Shown here: positions 35,178 to 46,300 of the stretch, one piece after another
Layout: the number at the start of each line of letters is the position of its first letter
How positions within the stretch are numbered: position 1 is the stretch's first letter
Assembly (NCBI GenBank): GCA_036702865.1
Contig: DATNQD010000076.1
Coordinates: 1 to 64,000, forward strand
Reading direction: 5' to 3'
Source of the DNA: Trichocoleus sp.
GTDB taxonomy: Bacteria; Cyanobacteriota; Cyanobacteriia; Elainellales; Elainellaceae
Length of the DNA: 64,000 nt
The notes under the pieces: generated by a model
The model's database searches: none
Seen by the model: only the letters and a program-made list of their open reading frames with translations
Told to the model about the DNA's origin: nothing
Translations under genes and position numbers: made by a program

Positions 35178-37292
35178 TTACCTTCCCACTAAAACAACGG
35201 TCGATCGTGCACCGATCGCAATTTTGTGCTGATTTAAGAGTTCGGGTTCGGTTCCGGGTTCCCAAATGTCTTGCGGGGGCTTTTGGGCTGTATTGATGAA
35301 GGTATGCCACTTCAAGCCGATCGGCAGATCTGGAAGTTCAAAAACGTGGGGTTCCCAATGGACATTCATCGCCACATAGATAAAATCATCGGGTGCTGTG
35401 CCACCTTTGGCGTACTTACCGCAGAGCAGGAAGGCAAGCGTGCGGCTATAGTCTGCCCAGTCAGGTTTCCAGGCTTCGACACCATGCCAGCTAACATCCG
35501 GGTAGCCATAACCCATATAGTCTTTTTCGGTAAAGAACTGGCGGTTTCGCAGCATCGGGTGGGCATGACGAAAGGCAATGCAGTTTTTGACGAAGCGGAA
35601 AAAGGCGATGTTAGTCTTCAGTAGATTCCAGTTGAGCCAGGTGAGTTCTGAGTCATGACAGTAGGCGTTGTTGTTGCCCTGCTGCGATCGACCCATTTCA
35701 TCCCCCATCAAAATCATCGGAATGCCCTGACTAAGCATCAGCATGGCGATCGCGTTTCGCATTTGCCGCTGCCGTAGCGCCATAATCTTGGGATCGGCAG
35801 TTACCCCTTCAACGCCACAGTTCCAGCTATCGTTGTCATTCATGCCGTCCTGGTTGTTCTCGCCATTTGCCTCGTTGTGTTTCTGGTTGTAGGAAACGAG
35901 GTCTGCCAACGTGAACCCATCGTGAGCCGTGATGAAGTTAACGGAGCTATCCACTGTCCCGCCAGATTTGGCATAGAGGTCAGGTGAGCCTTGCAGCCGC
36001 AGAGCCATTTCCTTGACGCTGCCGTTGCCGCTCAAAAACTTCCGGGCAGCATCTCGATATTTGCCGTTCCATTCCTCCCAGCGCTGGTGATAGCGAGGAA
36101 ATGAGCCAACCTGATATAAACCGCCTGCATCCCAGGCTTCCGCGATCAGCTTGCATTTTGCCAGCACCGGGTCAAACGCCAGATTTTCCAGCAAAGGTGG
36201 ATTCATCAAGGGTTCGCCTGTAGGATCGCGCCCCAAAATTGAGGCGAGGTCAAACCGGAATCCATCAATGTGATATTCCGCCGCCCAGTAGCGCAGACAC
36301 TCCAGCACAAAAACCCGCACGACGGGGTGATTACAGTTGAGCGTGTTGCCGCATCCGCTGAAATTAAAGTACGACCCGTCCGGAGCCAGCATATAGTAGG
36401 TCTTATTATCCAACCCCCGGAAGGAAATCGTCGGACCACTTTCATTTCCCTCTGCGGTATGGTTAAACACCACATCCAGCATCACTTCAATGCCGTTTTG
36501 ATGCAGCGCTTTAATCAGCGTTTTCAATTCGTTAATTTCTTGCCCGATCGCCCCTGATGCGGCATAGCCTGCCTTCGGCGCATAAAACCCGATCGTGCTG
36601 TAGCCCCAGTAGTTAAACAGCCTTTCTCCCGTCAGGGGATTGAGCCTGGGATTATCCAGTTCGTCAAACTCAAAGATGGGCATCAGTTCTACGCAGTTCA
36701 CGCCCAGTTCCTTGAGGTAAGGAATTTTTTCAATGATTCCGGCAAAGGTGCCACGAGCCGCAGGTGCCACACCAGATGAAGAATGCCGCGTAAACCCCCG
36801 AACATGCATTTCATAGATCACCAGATCTTCTGTCGGGATTTCTAGGGGGCGATCGTCCTCCCAGTCAAAATCTTCGGCAAAAATGCGGGCACGGTAAGGG
36901 TAAATATCGTTCTCTCGCGGCACTGCACCCCAAACTTCTCTGCCGCCGATCGCTTCTGCATAAGGGTCGAGCAAGATTTTACTGGCATCAAAGCGATGTC
37001 CGTCTGTGGGGCTATAAGGACCATCCATCCGGTAGCCATATTCCAGATCTTCATAGTCCAAATCTAGAACAATCATGCTGACCACGTTGCCCAACCGAAA
37101 CTCTCGCAAAAAGGGAATTTCCGCAAAGGGTCTGGCTGCACCTTTTTTAAAGAGAACAAGGGTTCCAAGTGAGGCGTGATTGGAGTAAATCGAGAAGTTG
37201 ACTCCACCCGGAACGACCGTTGCACCAAACGGAAAAGGCTTTCCATGACAAAGTTGAAAGCCATCGTAGGTGTAGGTATATCGAACGCCCAT
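35178..37292 (-). CDS. glgX: Glycogen debranching enzyme GlgX
   Basis: A 704-aa isoamylase-type GH13 enzyme that cleaves alpha-1,6 branches of glycogen. A CBM48-like N-terminus (about residues 1-110: PFPFGATVVPGGVNFSIYS) leads into the barrel: VMLDVVFNHTAEG, GFRFDLASILGRD (nucleophile Asp), LIAEAWDAGG (acid Glu) and ITAHDGFTLADLVSYNQKHN (third acid). The full catalytic triad is present and length is normal. With polyphosphate glucokinase elsewhere in the window it is part of carbohydrate use; no other glg gene is adjacent. Confidence 0.93.
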   Translation of the reverse strand: MGVRYTYTYDGFQLCHGKPFPFGATVVPGGVNFSIYSNHASLGTLVLFKKGAARPFAEIPFLREFRLGNVVSMIVLDLDYEDLEYGYRMDGPYSPTDGHRFDASKILLDPYAEAIGGREVWGAVPRENDIYPYRARIFAEDFDWEDDRPLEIPTEDLVIYEMHVRGFTRHSSSGVAPAARGTFAGIIEKIPYLKELGVNCVELMPIFEFDELDNPRLNPLTGERLFNYWGYSTIGFYAPKAGYAASGAIGQEINELKTLIKALHQNGIEVMLDVVFNHTAEGNESGPTISFRGLDNKTYYMLAPDGSYFNFSGCGNTLNCNHPVVRVFVLECLRYWAAEYHIDGFRFDLASILGRDPTGEPLMNPPLLENLAFDPVLAKCKLIAEAWDAGGLYQVGSFPRYHQRWEEWNGKYRDAARKFLSGNGSVKEMALRLQGSPDLYAKSGGTVDSSVNFITAHDGFTLADLVSYNQKHNEANGENNQDGMNDNDSWNCGVEGVTADPKIMALRQRQMRNAIAMLMLSQGIPMILMGDEMGRSQQGNNNAYCHDSELTWLNWNLLKTNIAFFRFVKNCIAFRHAHPMLRNRQFFTEKDYMGYGYPDVSWHGVEAWKPDWADYSRTLAFLLCGKYAKGGTAPDDFIYVAMNVHWEPHVFELPDLPIGLKWHTFINTAQKPPQDIWEPGTEPELLNQHKIAIGARSTVVLVGR

Positions 37293-37560
37293 AAACTGAG
37301 TAACTCACGTGATGCAAACAAAGTAGATGCAAAAAAACGGCACGGTTGACCAATCAACTTACTGGAAATGCTCCGCTGTAAGCTAACCATCACCTTAGTT
37401 CTGCTGCTTAATCCAAGGCAAGACTCAGGGCAGCAGAGAATTCATTTTCACCCCTCCACCAGTTGGATATTTCTAGGGTAAGGTTGGATGGTGCTTACCA
37501 TTGTTCAGTAAACACGAGTCGTAATTGCTCTACCTTCACTAAAGCTCATAAGAGGACGTT

Positions 37561-37950
37561 ATGGCATTGGAATATCCCGAAGATTTGAAGTATCGTGACT
37601 CCCACGAATACGCCCGACTCGATGGTGAAATTGCTACGATTGGAATTACAGCGTTTGCCGTTGATCAGCTAGGAGACATTGTATTTCTAGAGCTTCCAGA
37701 GGTCGGAGAGGCACTGACCAAAGGAGAAGCCTTCGGTACGGTTGAGTCTGTTAAAGCCGTTGAAGATCTCGTTGCCCCGCTTTCAGGAACTGTGATTGAA
37801 CGAAACGATCCCCTGCTAGATACACCCGAACAACTGGCAGAAGATCCCTACGGAGAAGCCTGGATGCTTAAAGTGCGAATTACTGATGCGGTTGACCTGG
37901 AAGACGCAATGACCGCCAACGAATATCGTGCTCAAGTTGAAGGCGTATAG
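37561..37950 (+). CDS. gcvH: Glycine cleavage system H protein
   Basis: A 129-aa lipoyl carrier that shuttles the aminomethyl group between the P, T and L proteins. The lipoyl Lys lies in [22 protein letters not shown] (about residues 58-79), in the expected ESVKA context. Start and length are normal; AAGAGGACGTT precedes the ATG. gcvP follows 291 bp downstream on the same strand. gcvT is not in the window. Confidence 0.95.
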   Translation: MALEYPEDLKYRDSHEYARLDGEIATIGITAFAVDQLGDIVFLELPEVGEALTKGEAFGTVESVKAVEDLVAPLSGTVIERNDPLLDTPEQLAEDPYGEAWMLKVRITDAVDLEDAMTANEYRAQVEGV

Positions 37951-37984
37951 AGCAAGGTCTGTCGATCGAGGCATATTGATCAAA

Positions 37985-38028
37985 GCCTAGGAGGAGGATG
38001 AGAATTCTAGGCAGCCCCAAATTTGGGG
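37985..38028 (+). other. Two consecutive hairpins between gcvH and gcvP
   Basis: GCCTAG (37985-37990) pairs with CTAGGC (38007-38012), and CCCCAAATTTGGGG (38015-38028) is a perfect palindrome. No T-run follows, so this is not a standard terminator. The glycine-riboswitch core is not recognisable. It may be an mRNA-processing or attenuation structure in the gcvP leader. Confidence 0.4.
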
Positions 38029-38241
38029 AGTCAGGGGACTAAAAACGGCTGAACCCGACGGATTAATTGATCGAATCTCCCTACAGCTTCCTTGCTGCAA
38101 GCTATCTAGCCTAGAAATTTAAGCGCGAATGACTCGATCGCCCTAGAGCAAAATTTCCACGCTTGCCCCAGTTCATTGCAAGTTGTTACGGGAAAAGCTA
38201 CAAATTATTTAACCTTCTTTCAGCAAATCCCCTTATCTGCT

Positions 38242-41235
38242 ATGTCATCGGAGTTTTTCAGCAACCTCCAATCTACCCCTGAGTCAACCCCCGTTGGAAC
38301 AGTGGCAAATGGCAGTCAGCCTCTATCAGGCTCTGCTGCAGCTCAGGCAATTTCTCCAGCCTCGGCTTCGCTCATCTCCTCGATCGCGCCTGCGTTGGGT
38401 AAAGGTTTACCAGCAGATTTTGAGCAGCGCCACATTGGACCTGCAACCGCCGAGATTCAGCAAATGCTGGAAACTTTGGGGTTTGAAACACTGGAAGACC
38501 TGATTGGCAAAGCAGTTCCGGCAACAATTCGGCTAGAGCGTCCGCTGCATTTGGACGACCCCCGCAACGAGTCCGAAGTCCTGGCAGAGCTAAAAACGAT
38601 CGCCGCTCAAAACCAAATTTTTCGATCGTTCATTGGCATGGGCTACTCCAACTGCATCACGCCCCCTGTGATTCAGCGCAACATTTTGGAAAACCCTGCC
38701 TGGTACACGCAATACACCCCCTATCAGCCCGAAATCGCTCAAGGTCGTCTGGAAGCGCTGCTAAATTTCCAGACCATGATTATTGACCTGACAGGGATGG
38801 AGATTGCCAATGCCTCTTTGCTCGATGAAGGCACGGCAGCCGCAGAAGCGATGACCCTCAGCTATGGGCTGTACAAAGGGGAAAGCAAAACCTTTTGGGT
38901 GTCTGAAGCTTGCCATCCTCAAACGATCGACGTGGTGCAAACTCGCGCCAAACCACTAAGCATTGAGGTGATTGTTGGTGATCACCAAACATTTGAATTC
39001 GATCGTTCCGTCTTTGGGGTGCTGCTGCAATATCCGGCAACCGACGGGGCAATTTATGACTATCAAGATTTTATCGAGCGGGCACATCAGGCAGGCGCAC
39101 TCGTCACCGTTGCTGCTGACATTCTCAGCCTGACGCTGCTGAAACCACCAGGCGAATTTGGGGCAGATATTGCCGTGGGCAGCACCCAACGTTTCGGCGT
39201 TCCTCTGGGCTATGGCGGACCCCATGCCGCTTATTTCGCCACGAAGGATATTTATAAGCGACAAATTCCCGGTAGGCTGGTTGGCGTTTCCAAAGATGCC
39301 CTTGGACAGCCCGCCCTGCGTCTGGCACTGCAAACTCGTGAACAGCACATCCGCCGCGACAAAGCCACCAGCAATATCTGTACGGCTCAAGTGTTGCTGG
39401 CAGTAATCGCCAGTATGTATGCCGTATATCATGGCGCTGCTGGGCTGAAGCAAATTGCCCAAAGAGTTCATAGTCTCACTGTCCAACTTGCCACTGCGCT
39501 CCAGCAGGCAGGCTACAAGATCGGCACAGAACCCTGCTTTGATACCCTCCGCATTGAAGTGGGTGACCAGCAAGCCCAAATCCTACAGCTTGCCCTCGAT
39601 CGCCAAATCAACTTAAGACCAATCGGTGCAACAGCGATCGGCATCTCCCTCGACGAAACCAGTACTGAACGCGATCTCTTCGACCTTCTCACCGTTTTTT
39701 CTGTCAATCCTTCCTCTATCTCTTGTCCCACATCCCTGATCCCTCCTGCTCTCTGCCGCACCTCCCCTTATCTGACCCATCCCGTCTTCAACGCCTATCA
39801 CTCGGAGACGGAACTGCTGCGCTATATGTATCGGCTTCAGGGCAAAGATTTATCCCTCACCACGGCAATGATTCCGCTGGGGTCTTGCACTATGAAGCTG
39901 AATGCAACTTCAGAAATGATTCCTGTTACCTGGGCAGAGTTCGGGCAAATTCATCCTTTTGTGCCAAGAGAGCAGGCGCGGGGCTATCAAATTTTGTTTG
40001 AGCAGCTTGAGCAATGGCTGGCAGAAATTACTGGTTTTGATGGCATTTCGCTGCAGCCAAACGCTGGCTCTCAGGGCGAATACGCGGGGCTGCTGGTGAT
40101 CCGGGAATATCACGAGTCGCGGAGTGAGGCACATCGCAATATTTGTTTGATTCCTGAATCTGCTCACGGCACGAATCCGGCAAGTGCAGTCATGGCAGGA
40201 ATGAAGGTTGTGCCGATCGCCTGTGACAAAGACGGCAATATTGATATTGCGGATCTTAAAGCCAAAGCAGAGCAGCATCAGGCAAATCTCTCGGCGCTGA
40301 TGGTGACTTATCCCTCCACGCATGGCGTATTTGAGGAAGGAATTCGGCAGATCTGTGAGATTGTTCACGCGAACGGTGGGCAGGTCTATATGGACGGAGC
40401 CAATATGAATGCTCAGGTGGGGCTGTGCCGTCCGGCAGACTTTGGCGCAGATGTTTGCCATCTCAACCTGCACAAAACTTTCTGCATCCCTCACGGTGGC
40501 GGGGGTCCGGGGATGGGACCGATCGGCGTTAAAGCCCATCTGATGCCGTTTTTGCCAGGTCATGCGGTTGTTGACTCCAATCCCAACACTAAGGCGATCG
40601 GGGCAGTTTCGGCTGCACCCTGGGGTAGCGGTAGCATCCTGCCGATTTCCTGGATGTATATTGCCTTAATGGGCAGTGCTGGATTGACAAAAGCAACGGA
40701 AGTCGCCATTCTCAACGCAAATTACATCGCCAAGCGGCTAGAGCCTTACTATCCTGTGCTCTATAAAGGCAGCAATGGGTTAGTGGCGCATGAGTGCATT
40801 CTGGATTTGCGGCAGTTCAAGAAAACGGCGGCGATCGAAGTTGACGATATTGCAAAACGCTTGATTGATTATGGTTTCCATCCACCCACGGTGTCCTGGC
40901 CTGTTGCAGGGACGGTGATGGTTGAACCGACGGAAAGCGAATCAAAACAGGAGCTAGACCGCTTCTGCGATGCAATGATTGCCATCCGCGAGGAAATTCG
41001 TGAGATTGAAGAGGGCAAAGTCGATCGCCAAAACAACCTGCTCAAAAATGCCCCCCACTCCGCAGTAAGCTTGCTAACCGATGAGTGGGATCGTCCTTAC
41101 TCTCGAGATCGAGCTGCTTACCCAACCCAATGGACGAAGGACAACAAGTTCTGGGCAGCCGTCGCGCGGATTGATAATGCCTATGGCGATCGAAATCTGG
41201 TTTGCGCTTGTTTACCAATGGATGCATACCAATAA
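38242..41235 (+). CDS. gcvP: Glycine dehydrogenase (decarboxylating), P protein
   Basis: A 997-aa PLP enzyme that decarboxylates glycine in photorespiration and C1 metabolism. I take ATG 38242 as start because the conserved part begins later ([18 protein letters not shown]); the frame extends 22 codons upstream. Both homologous halves are present in a single chain. The PLP Lys is in [21 protein letters not shown], and [17 protein letters not shown] is also typical. A 40-residue low-complexity start (Ser/Thr/Pro/Ala) precedes the family body. It follows gcvH. Confidence 0.95.
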   Translation: MSSEFFSNLQSTPESTPVGTVANGSQPLSGSAAAQAISPASASLISSIAPALGKGLPADFEQRHIGPATAEIQQMLETLGFETLEDLIGKAVPATIRLERPLHLDDPRNESEVLAELKTIAAQNQIFRSFIGMGYSNCITPPVIQRNILENPAWYTQYTPYQPEIAQGRLEALLNFQTMIIDLTGMEIANASLLDEGTAAAEAMTLSYGLYKGESKTFWVSEACHPQTIDVVQTRAKPLSIEVIVGDHQTFEFDRSVFGVLLQYPATDGAIYDYQDFIERAHQAGALVTVAADILSLTLLKPPGEFGADIAVGSTQRFGVPLGYGGPHAAYFATKDIYKRQIPGRLVGVSKDALGQPALRLALQTREQHIRRDKATSNICTAQVLLAVIASMYAVYHGAAGLKQIAQRVHSLTVQLATALQQAGYKIGTEPCFDTLRIEVGDQQAQILQLALDRQINLRPIGATAIGISLDETSTERDLFDLLTVFSVNPSSISCPTSLIPPALCRTSPYLTHPVFNAYHSETELLRYMYRLQGKDLSLTTAMIPLGSCTMKLNATSEMIPVTWAEFGQIHPFVPREQARGYQILFEQLEQWLAEITGFDGISLQPNAGSQGEYAGLLVIREYHESRSEAHRNICLIPESAHGTNPASAVMAGMKVVPIACDKDGNIDIADLKAKAEQHQANLSALMVTYPSTHGVFEEGIRQICEIVHANGGQVYMDGANMNAQVGLCRPADFGADVCHLNLHKTFCIPHGGGGPGMGPIGVKAHLMPFLPGHAVVDSNPNTKAIGAVSAAPWGSGSILPISWMYIALMGSAGLTKATEVAILNANYIAKRLEPYYPVLYKGSNGLVAHECILDLRQFKKTAAIEVDDIAKRLIDYGFHPPTVSWPVAGTVMVEPTESESKQELDRFCDAMIAIREEIREIEEGKVDRQNNLLKNAPHSAVSLLTDEWDRPYSRDRAAYPTQWTKDNKFWAAVARIDNAYGDRNLVCACLPMDAYQ

Positions 41236-41426
41236 TTAAGTTGTTTTGAGTCGTTTGGAAATCTGAAAGTGCAGCTCAGCACTGCTTCTGACTCTCTGGT
41301 TTGTCCAGATGACTCTTCCCCTAAAAACTTGGCAAGGTCTGGTTGTGGCAACGCTGACCAAACCAATATCCCCTCAGTGGTTACTGCTGTAGGGAGGCTG
41401 GGTTTTTAGGTGTCCTCACAACTTCT

Positions 41427-42314
41427 TTAGATGCTGGAATAGCGGCGCAAAAATCTTTCCAGAGTTTCCAGCTTCAAATCAAACATCATCTCCAGTCGAT
41501 CGATCTCGGCTTTGGGGACATAAAACTCATTAGACAGCAGCGTTCGCAGCGTTCCGAGTGATTTCTGTACATCTCGATTGACGAACCCAGACAGCAAACG
41601 GACTCCATCCAGCGCCAGTACAGGGGGATTGAGAACAATCGGTTCTCGGTTAAAAATCCGTCCAAAGATCTGCGGAATCTGCCGTCGCTCTAAAATTTCT
41701 GGTCCACCGACTGCCAAGACCTGGTTTCGTGCTGCCACCACGCGCACTGAATCGATCGCCATTCTCGCCAGATCATCAGTGCTGACGATCGATGTGCGGA
41801 TTAGAGGATCGCCCACCAACAGATAAATTCCAGTTTGGCTAAACCGATCGGCAAGCGGCAATAAATTAGAGGCAAAGCCAGATGGACGCAAAATTGTGTA
41901 GTTTAACTGGCTGGATCGCAAATACTGCTCCACTGCCCACTTCGCCTTAAACACAGGCGCATCTTCATAACCGCGATCGGCTCCCAGCACTGAGGTAAAG
42001 ACAAAATGCTGCACTTCAGCAGACTTCGCAGCATCAATCAAATCAACATTAGCGCGATAGTCGATCGCCTGTGCTCCGTTTCGTGAAGCGGCATTCGAGC
42101 CATGAGCACTAATAATATATTGCACATCCTGACAAGCTTTCTGGATGTCTCGCGGCTGTTGCAAATCCCCAATGAAAATTTCTGCGCCACGATGCTCTAA
42201 TTCACTGTAGCGAGAAGTCAGTTGCACAAATGCCCGCACCGGCAGTTCTCGCTCTCGCAACAGCCGCACAACCCGCCGACCCAATCCTCCTGTCGCACCT
42301 GTCACTAGAAACAT
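41427..42314 (-). CDS. NmrA-like NAD(P)-binding reductase
   Basis: A 295-aa atypical SDR. MFLVTGATGGLGRRVVRLL is the Rossmann start with GATGGLG, followed by VRAFVQLTSRYSELEHRGAEIFIGDLQQP. The catalytic YxxxK of classical SDRs is absent; the family includes NAD(P)-sensing and chlorophyll- or quinone-related proteins such as Ycf39 and isoflavone-reductase types. The last 80 residues are charged and helical. Substrate unknown. The GNAT gene lies 41 bp upstream on the same strand, so they may form an operon. Confidence 0.8.
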   Translation of the reverse strand: MFLVTGATGGLGRRVVRLLRERELPVRAFVQLTSRYSELEHRGAEIFIGDLQQPRDIQKACQDVQYIISAHGSNAASRNGAQAIDYRANVDLIDAAKSAEVQHFVFTSVLGADRGYEDAPVFKAKWAVEQYLRSSQLNYTILRPSGFASNLLPLADRFSQTGIYLLVGDPLIRTSIVSTDDLARMAIDSVRVVAARNQVLAVGGPEILERRQIPQIFGRIFNREPIVLNPPVLALDGVRLLSGFVNRDVQKSLGTLRTLLSNEFYVPKAEIDRLEMMFDLKLETLERFLRRYSSI

Positions 42315-42355
42315 GAATTCCTCTCCGCGATGATCCCTGCTGACTCAACTTTTCC

Positions 42356-43039
42356 CTATCCTCGCCGCAAAGCTTTATGAAGCAATACCTGCCGGGAGCG
42401 CCCAAAAACAAGCGAGGTCAAGCTTGTTTCCGTTTGCTGCACCTGGTAGCCTGCCTTGTCATAAAGCCGTCTAGCGCGATCGTTGTTCTCCAAAACATGC
42501 AGATGAATATCGTGATAGCCCCAATCTAGAGCAATCCGTTCACACATCTTCAGCAATTGTTGGGCGACTCCCTGCTGCCGATATTCCTGCAAAACTGCCA
42601 GATTCGACAGATAAGGATAGGGCGATCGACGGTGTAGCAGGCTGGGTGAATTCCGCACCGCAATTTCCACGGTTCCCACAATCCGATCGCTTTCTCCTGC
42701 CTGAGACAGTGGAGAATCAAGGGCGCGAGACTCGAAGACTGCTTCTTGGGGTGACATCCGACGAATTGCCACTAAACAGGCATAGCGAGGCGTTTGTGCC
42801 CGTAGCCGCATTCGTAAATCTTCATGAATTCCCTGCCGCAGCAGCGGATAAAGCCAACCCATTGCCCCATCTTTGGTGTGAAAGCTGCTTGCCAAAACCT
42901 CAGACAGGCTGGTTAGATCCTGTTGGCGAAATGTGCGAATGAAGAAGGGATCGATCGATCGATTGCAGTTGACCTGTCCGGACGAGCGGTTAGGATGAAA
43001 CTCAGGGAAACAAGAAGCGTCACTTGGGAATGTAGCCAT
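42356..43039 (-). CDS. GNAT-family N-acetyltransferase
   Basis: A 227-aa acetyltransferase. After a 30-residue variable start comes FIRTFRQQDLTSLSEVLASSF, then YLSNLAVLQEYRQQGVAQQLL with the acetyl-CoA-binding Q-x-x-G-V-A loop, and DIHLHVLENNDRARRLYDKAGYQV. The arrangement resembles the plant-chloroplast/cyanobacterial GNAT group. The substrate is unknown. It is followed 41 bp later by the NmrA-like gene. Confidence 0.8.
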   Translation of the reverse strand: MATFPSDASCFPEFHPNRSSGQVNCNRSIDPFFIRTFRQQDLTSLSEVLASSFHTKDGAMGWLYPLLRQGIHEDLRMRLRAQTPRYACLVAIRRMSPQEAVFESRALDSPLSQAGESDRIVGTVEIAVRNSPSLLHRRSPYPYLSNLAVLQEYRQQGVAQQLLKMCERIALDWGYHDIHLHVLENNDRARRLYDKAGYQVQQTETSLTSLVFGRSRQVLLHKALRRG

Positions 43040-43303
43040 GCGCGACGTAGAGAGGGATGAACCTATTTTAGTCTGGTGCTTTCAGGCTGGGGATTCGATT
43101 TGCGAAACCAAAGACCAGAGCACATTGCTGCTGTCTCGTTATATTCCCCCTTACAATGGGCATTCTAGTCCCTAGAGCACAAATACGGTCAAGTCGTTGA
43201 GGGACAATTATTTTCGGTGCATCTGCAATTTCCCTTACGCCAAGTCATGCAGTACGACAACCAAGCCTATCCCGGCTGGGCTTTGGGTTGAGGAGAAGCA
43301 TTC

Positions 43304-46300
43304 ATGAAATCTGCGGAGCAGCAAAAGCCAAGAATTTTGGTTGTGGATGATGAACCAGACAACCTCGATCTGCTGTATCGCACTTTCCACCGAGAATTCA
43401 CGGTTTTTCGAGCTGAGAGTGGGGCAGCAGCCCTCGAAATATTGGCAAAAGAAGGAGAGGTTGCTGTCATCATTTCAGACCAGCGAATGCCCTCAATGAG
43501 CGGCACAGAATTCCTGAGTCTCACTGCAACCCAGTTTCCCGACACAATTCGGATTATTTTGACGGGCTATACCGACGTTGAGGACTTGGTCGAAGCCATC
43601 AACGCGGGCAAAGTGTTTAAATATGTAACAAAACCCTGGAACGGGGACGGGCTGAAGGCAGTCGTGCGGCAGGGCGTTGACACGCACAACATCCTGAAAA
43701 CCCGGACTCAGGAGCTACAGCGCACTCTGCGTCAGAAATCTTTACTCAATGCGGTCACAAGCACCATTCACCGTGCCTCTGGCTATCAGCAAATTCTCCA
43801 GACGATCGCCGAAACGATCGGGCATCTGTTTGAGGCAGACTGCTGTATTGTCCGTCCCTTTCAGGAAGGTCGCCTTCAGCCAGAAACATTTTTCTACAGC
43901 ACCCATCCCTATTTATCGACTCTGGAGTTTCAGAGTCTTTCCTGCACTGTTTGGGAGACTCATGAAGTTGAAGTTGTACAAGATGCCAAGACGCATCAAG
44001 CCGCCGGAGATGACCCCGATCGAGCAGAGGCATATCAAGCTGCCAATATTGCTTCTAGTCTCATTGTGCCGCTGATCTATCAGCAAGAACTGATGGCGGT
44101 GCTGGCGCTGCATCACTGTGGGCAACCCCACCCCTGGCAAACGGATGAAGTGCAGTTGGTCATCATGATGACTGATCAGGCGGTGCTGGCACTGGCGCAG
44201 GCAAGGGCTTATGAGCGAATGCAGGCACTGGCAACTCGCGAAGCATTGGTAAACACGATTACCGCAGCAATTCGATCGAGCCTTGACCCGCAGGAAATTT
44301 TTGCGGCGATTACGCAACAGCTCGGGCTAGCGCTTCACACGGATGGCTGTGCTTTGTCCCTCTGGACTGAAGACGCAGAATATGTGCAGTGTGTGGGTCT
44401 ATACGATGGGACAGAAGCCGATTTGTTGCCTTTGTCCACTTATCCTCTAGACGAAAAAAGTCGTTCCCAACTGCCGCAGTCGCTCGTACCGATCGAAGGC
44501 AACCCAGTTTTGCAACAGTTGCTAAACACCCAAGCCCCTGTGGTGATCAACGATCTGGGCCAGCATCCAGAGATGAATATTTTGGATTTGCCGCTGCGAT
44601 CGGCTGCCTGTGCGCTGCTGGTGGTTCCTTTACTCTATAACGGCAAGATCATCGGCAGTATTTCGCTGCGTCAGGTGCATCAGCCCCGGAAATGGAAACG
44701 ATCGGAAGTGGAGCTGGCGCAAGCAGTCGCGGCACAAGCAGCAATTGCAGTACAGCAGTCGCGGCTCTATCAAACCACCCGTCAACAAGCCGAACAGCTA
44801 CTCGAACTCGATCGCCAAAAAACCGAGTTTTTTCAGAATGTCTCCCATGAGTTTCGCACTCCCTTAACGCTGACGATCGGACCTTTAGAGTCGGCAGTCG
44901 AAAAAGGTGAGGGGCTATCTGCTGATCAGTCTGTGATTGCTCTCCGCAACTCACGGCGGCTATTGCGGTTGGTGAATCAACTGCTCGACCTGCAACGATT
45001 GGATGCTGGACGAATGCAGCCCAGTTTCCGCCCCTGCGACATTCAGGAATTTGTTGGGCAAATTGTCGATTCATTCCGTCCTTATTGCCTCAAGAAGCAG
45101 ATCAGGCTAGAAACCCGCCTCACAGATTGTCCACTCATTTATTTGGACTTAGAGAAATTCGATAAGGTCTTGTATAACCTGCTCTCCAACGCCATCAAAT
45201 TTACTGCGGCTGGTGGGGCGATCGAGGTGAACCTGAAGACTGCTGGCGACCATAGCCTGATCCAGGTCAAGGACACCGGGCTGGGCATTCGTCCTGACCA
45301 AATTCCCCACTTGTTTGAGCGATTTCGTCAGGCAGATGGGTCTGCGAGCCGCAGTCATGAGGGCAGTGGTTTAGGGTTAGCCTTGGTGAAAGAATTGGTT
45401 GAGCTGCATGGCGGCAAAGTTACGGTGGAGTCGGTTTATGGCGAAGGCACAACCTTCACTATCTGGCTCAAAACCGGAGCCGCCCACTTACCCACTCAAC
45501 AGGTGCTCGAAATCCCGGCTGAAGTCGAACAGAGCCGAGCCGTTGTGGAACTGGCAGATGTTGAAACAGAGCTACAGGGTGGGGATTGGCAGCAGCAGAG
45601 CGGGGAGGACGAGCAACAGCAGGAACCGGGAACAGTCCGTTTACCGAAGATGGCTCATCATCCTTTAGCAAAAAACCCTTCTCCCTTTCGCATCCTGGTA
45701 GTTGAAGACAACGCGGATATGCGGAACTATGTTTCTAGCGTGTTGCAGCGATCGGGCTACCGGGTTTCAACGGCACGACATGGAGCAGAAGGCTTCGAGG
45801 TTGCGCAAAGTTTACGTCCTGATCTGATCCTTACTGATCTAATGATGCCGCTGGTCTCTGGATTAGAAATGATTGAGCAGATCCGGCTGAATGAAGAGTT
45901 GCGCGGTACGCCGATTATTTTGCTGACGGCAAAGGCAGATGCAGATACGCGAATTGAGGGGGCAGAGAAGGGAGCAGATGCTTATCTGTCGAAGCCGTTT
46001 AACGATCGAGAACTGCTGGCGGAAGTGCGAAATTTGCTGGCGCTGAAGGAGAACGAACGGAAAGTCGCAGAACTCAATACTTACCTGACGCAATCGGTCT
46101 TACGGCGATTCTTGCCTCCAGCACTGGTGCAAAAAGCCGCCAAGGGAGAACTCACGCTCGATCTGCGTCCAGAACCGCGCATGATTACAGTTTTGTTCAG
46201 CGATATCATTGGCTTCACCCAACTCTCGAACACGCTTCGATCGCGCCGAGTCGCCGAATTGCTCAACGAGTATTTAACTGAAATGACTCATGCCATTTTT

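Noticed and set aside
37951-38241. Glycine riboswitch upstream of gcvP
   Set aside because: The two hairpins lack the conserved glycine-aptamer core that I know, so I list them only as unexplained structure.
39910-40563. 217-codon minus-strand frame inside gcvP
   Set aside because: Shadow of the gcvP coding strand; no protein-like periodicity.
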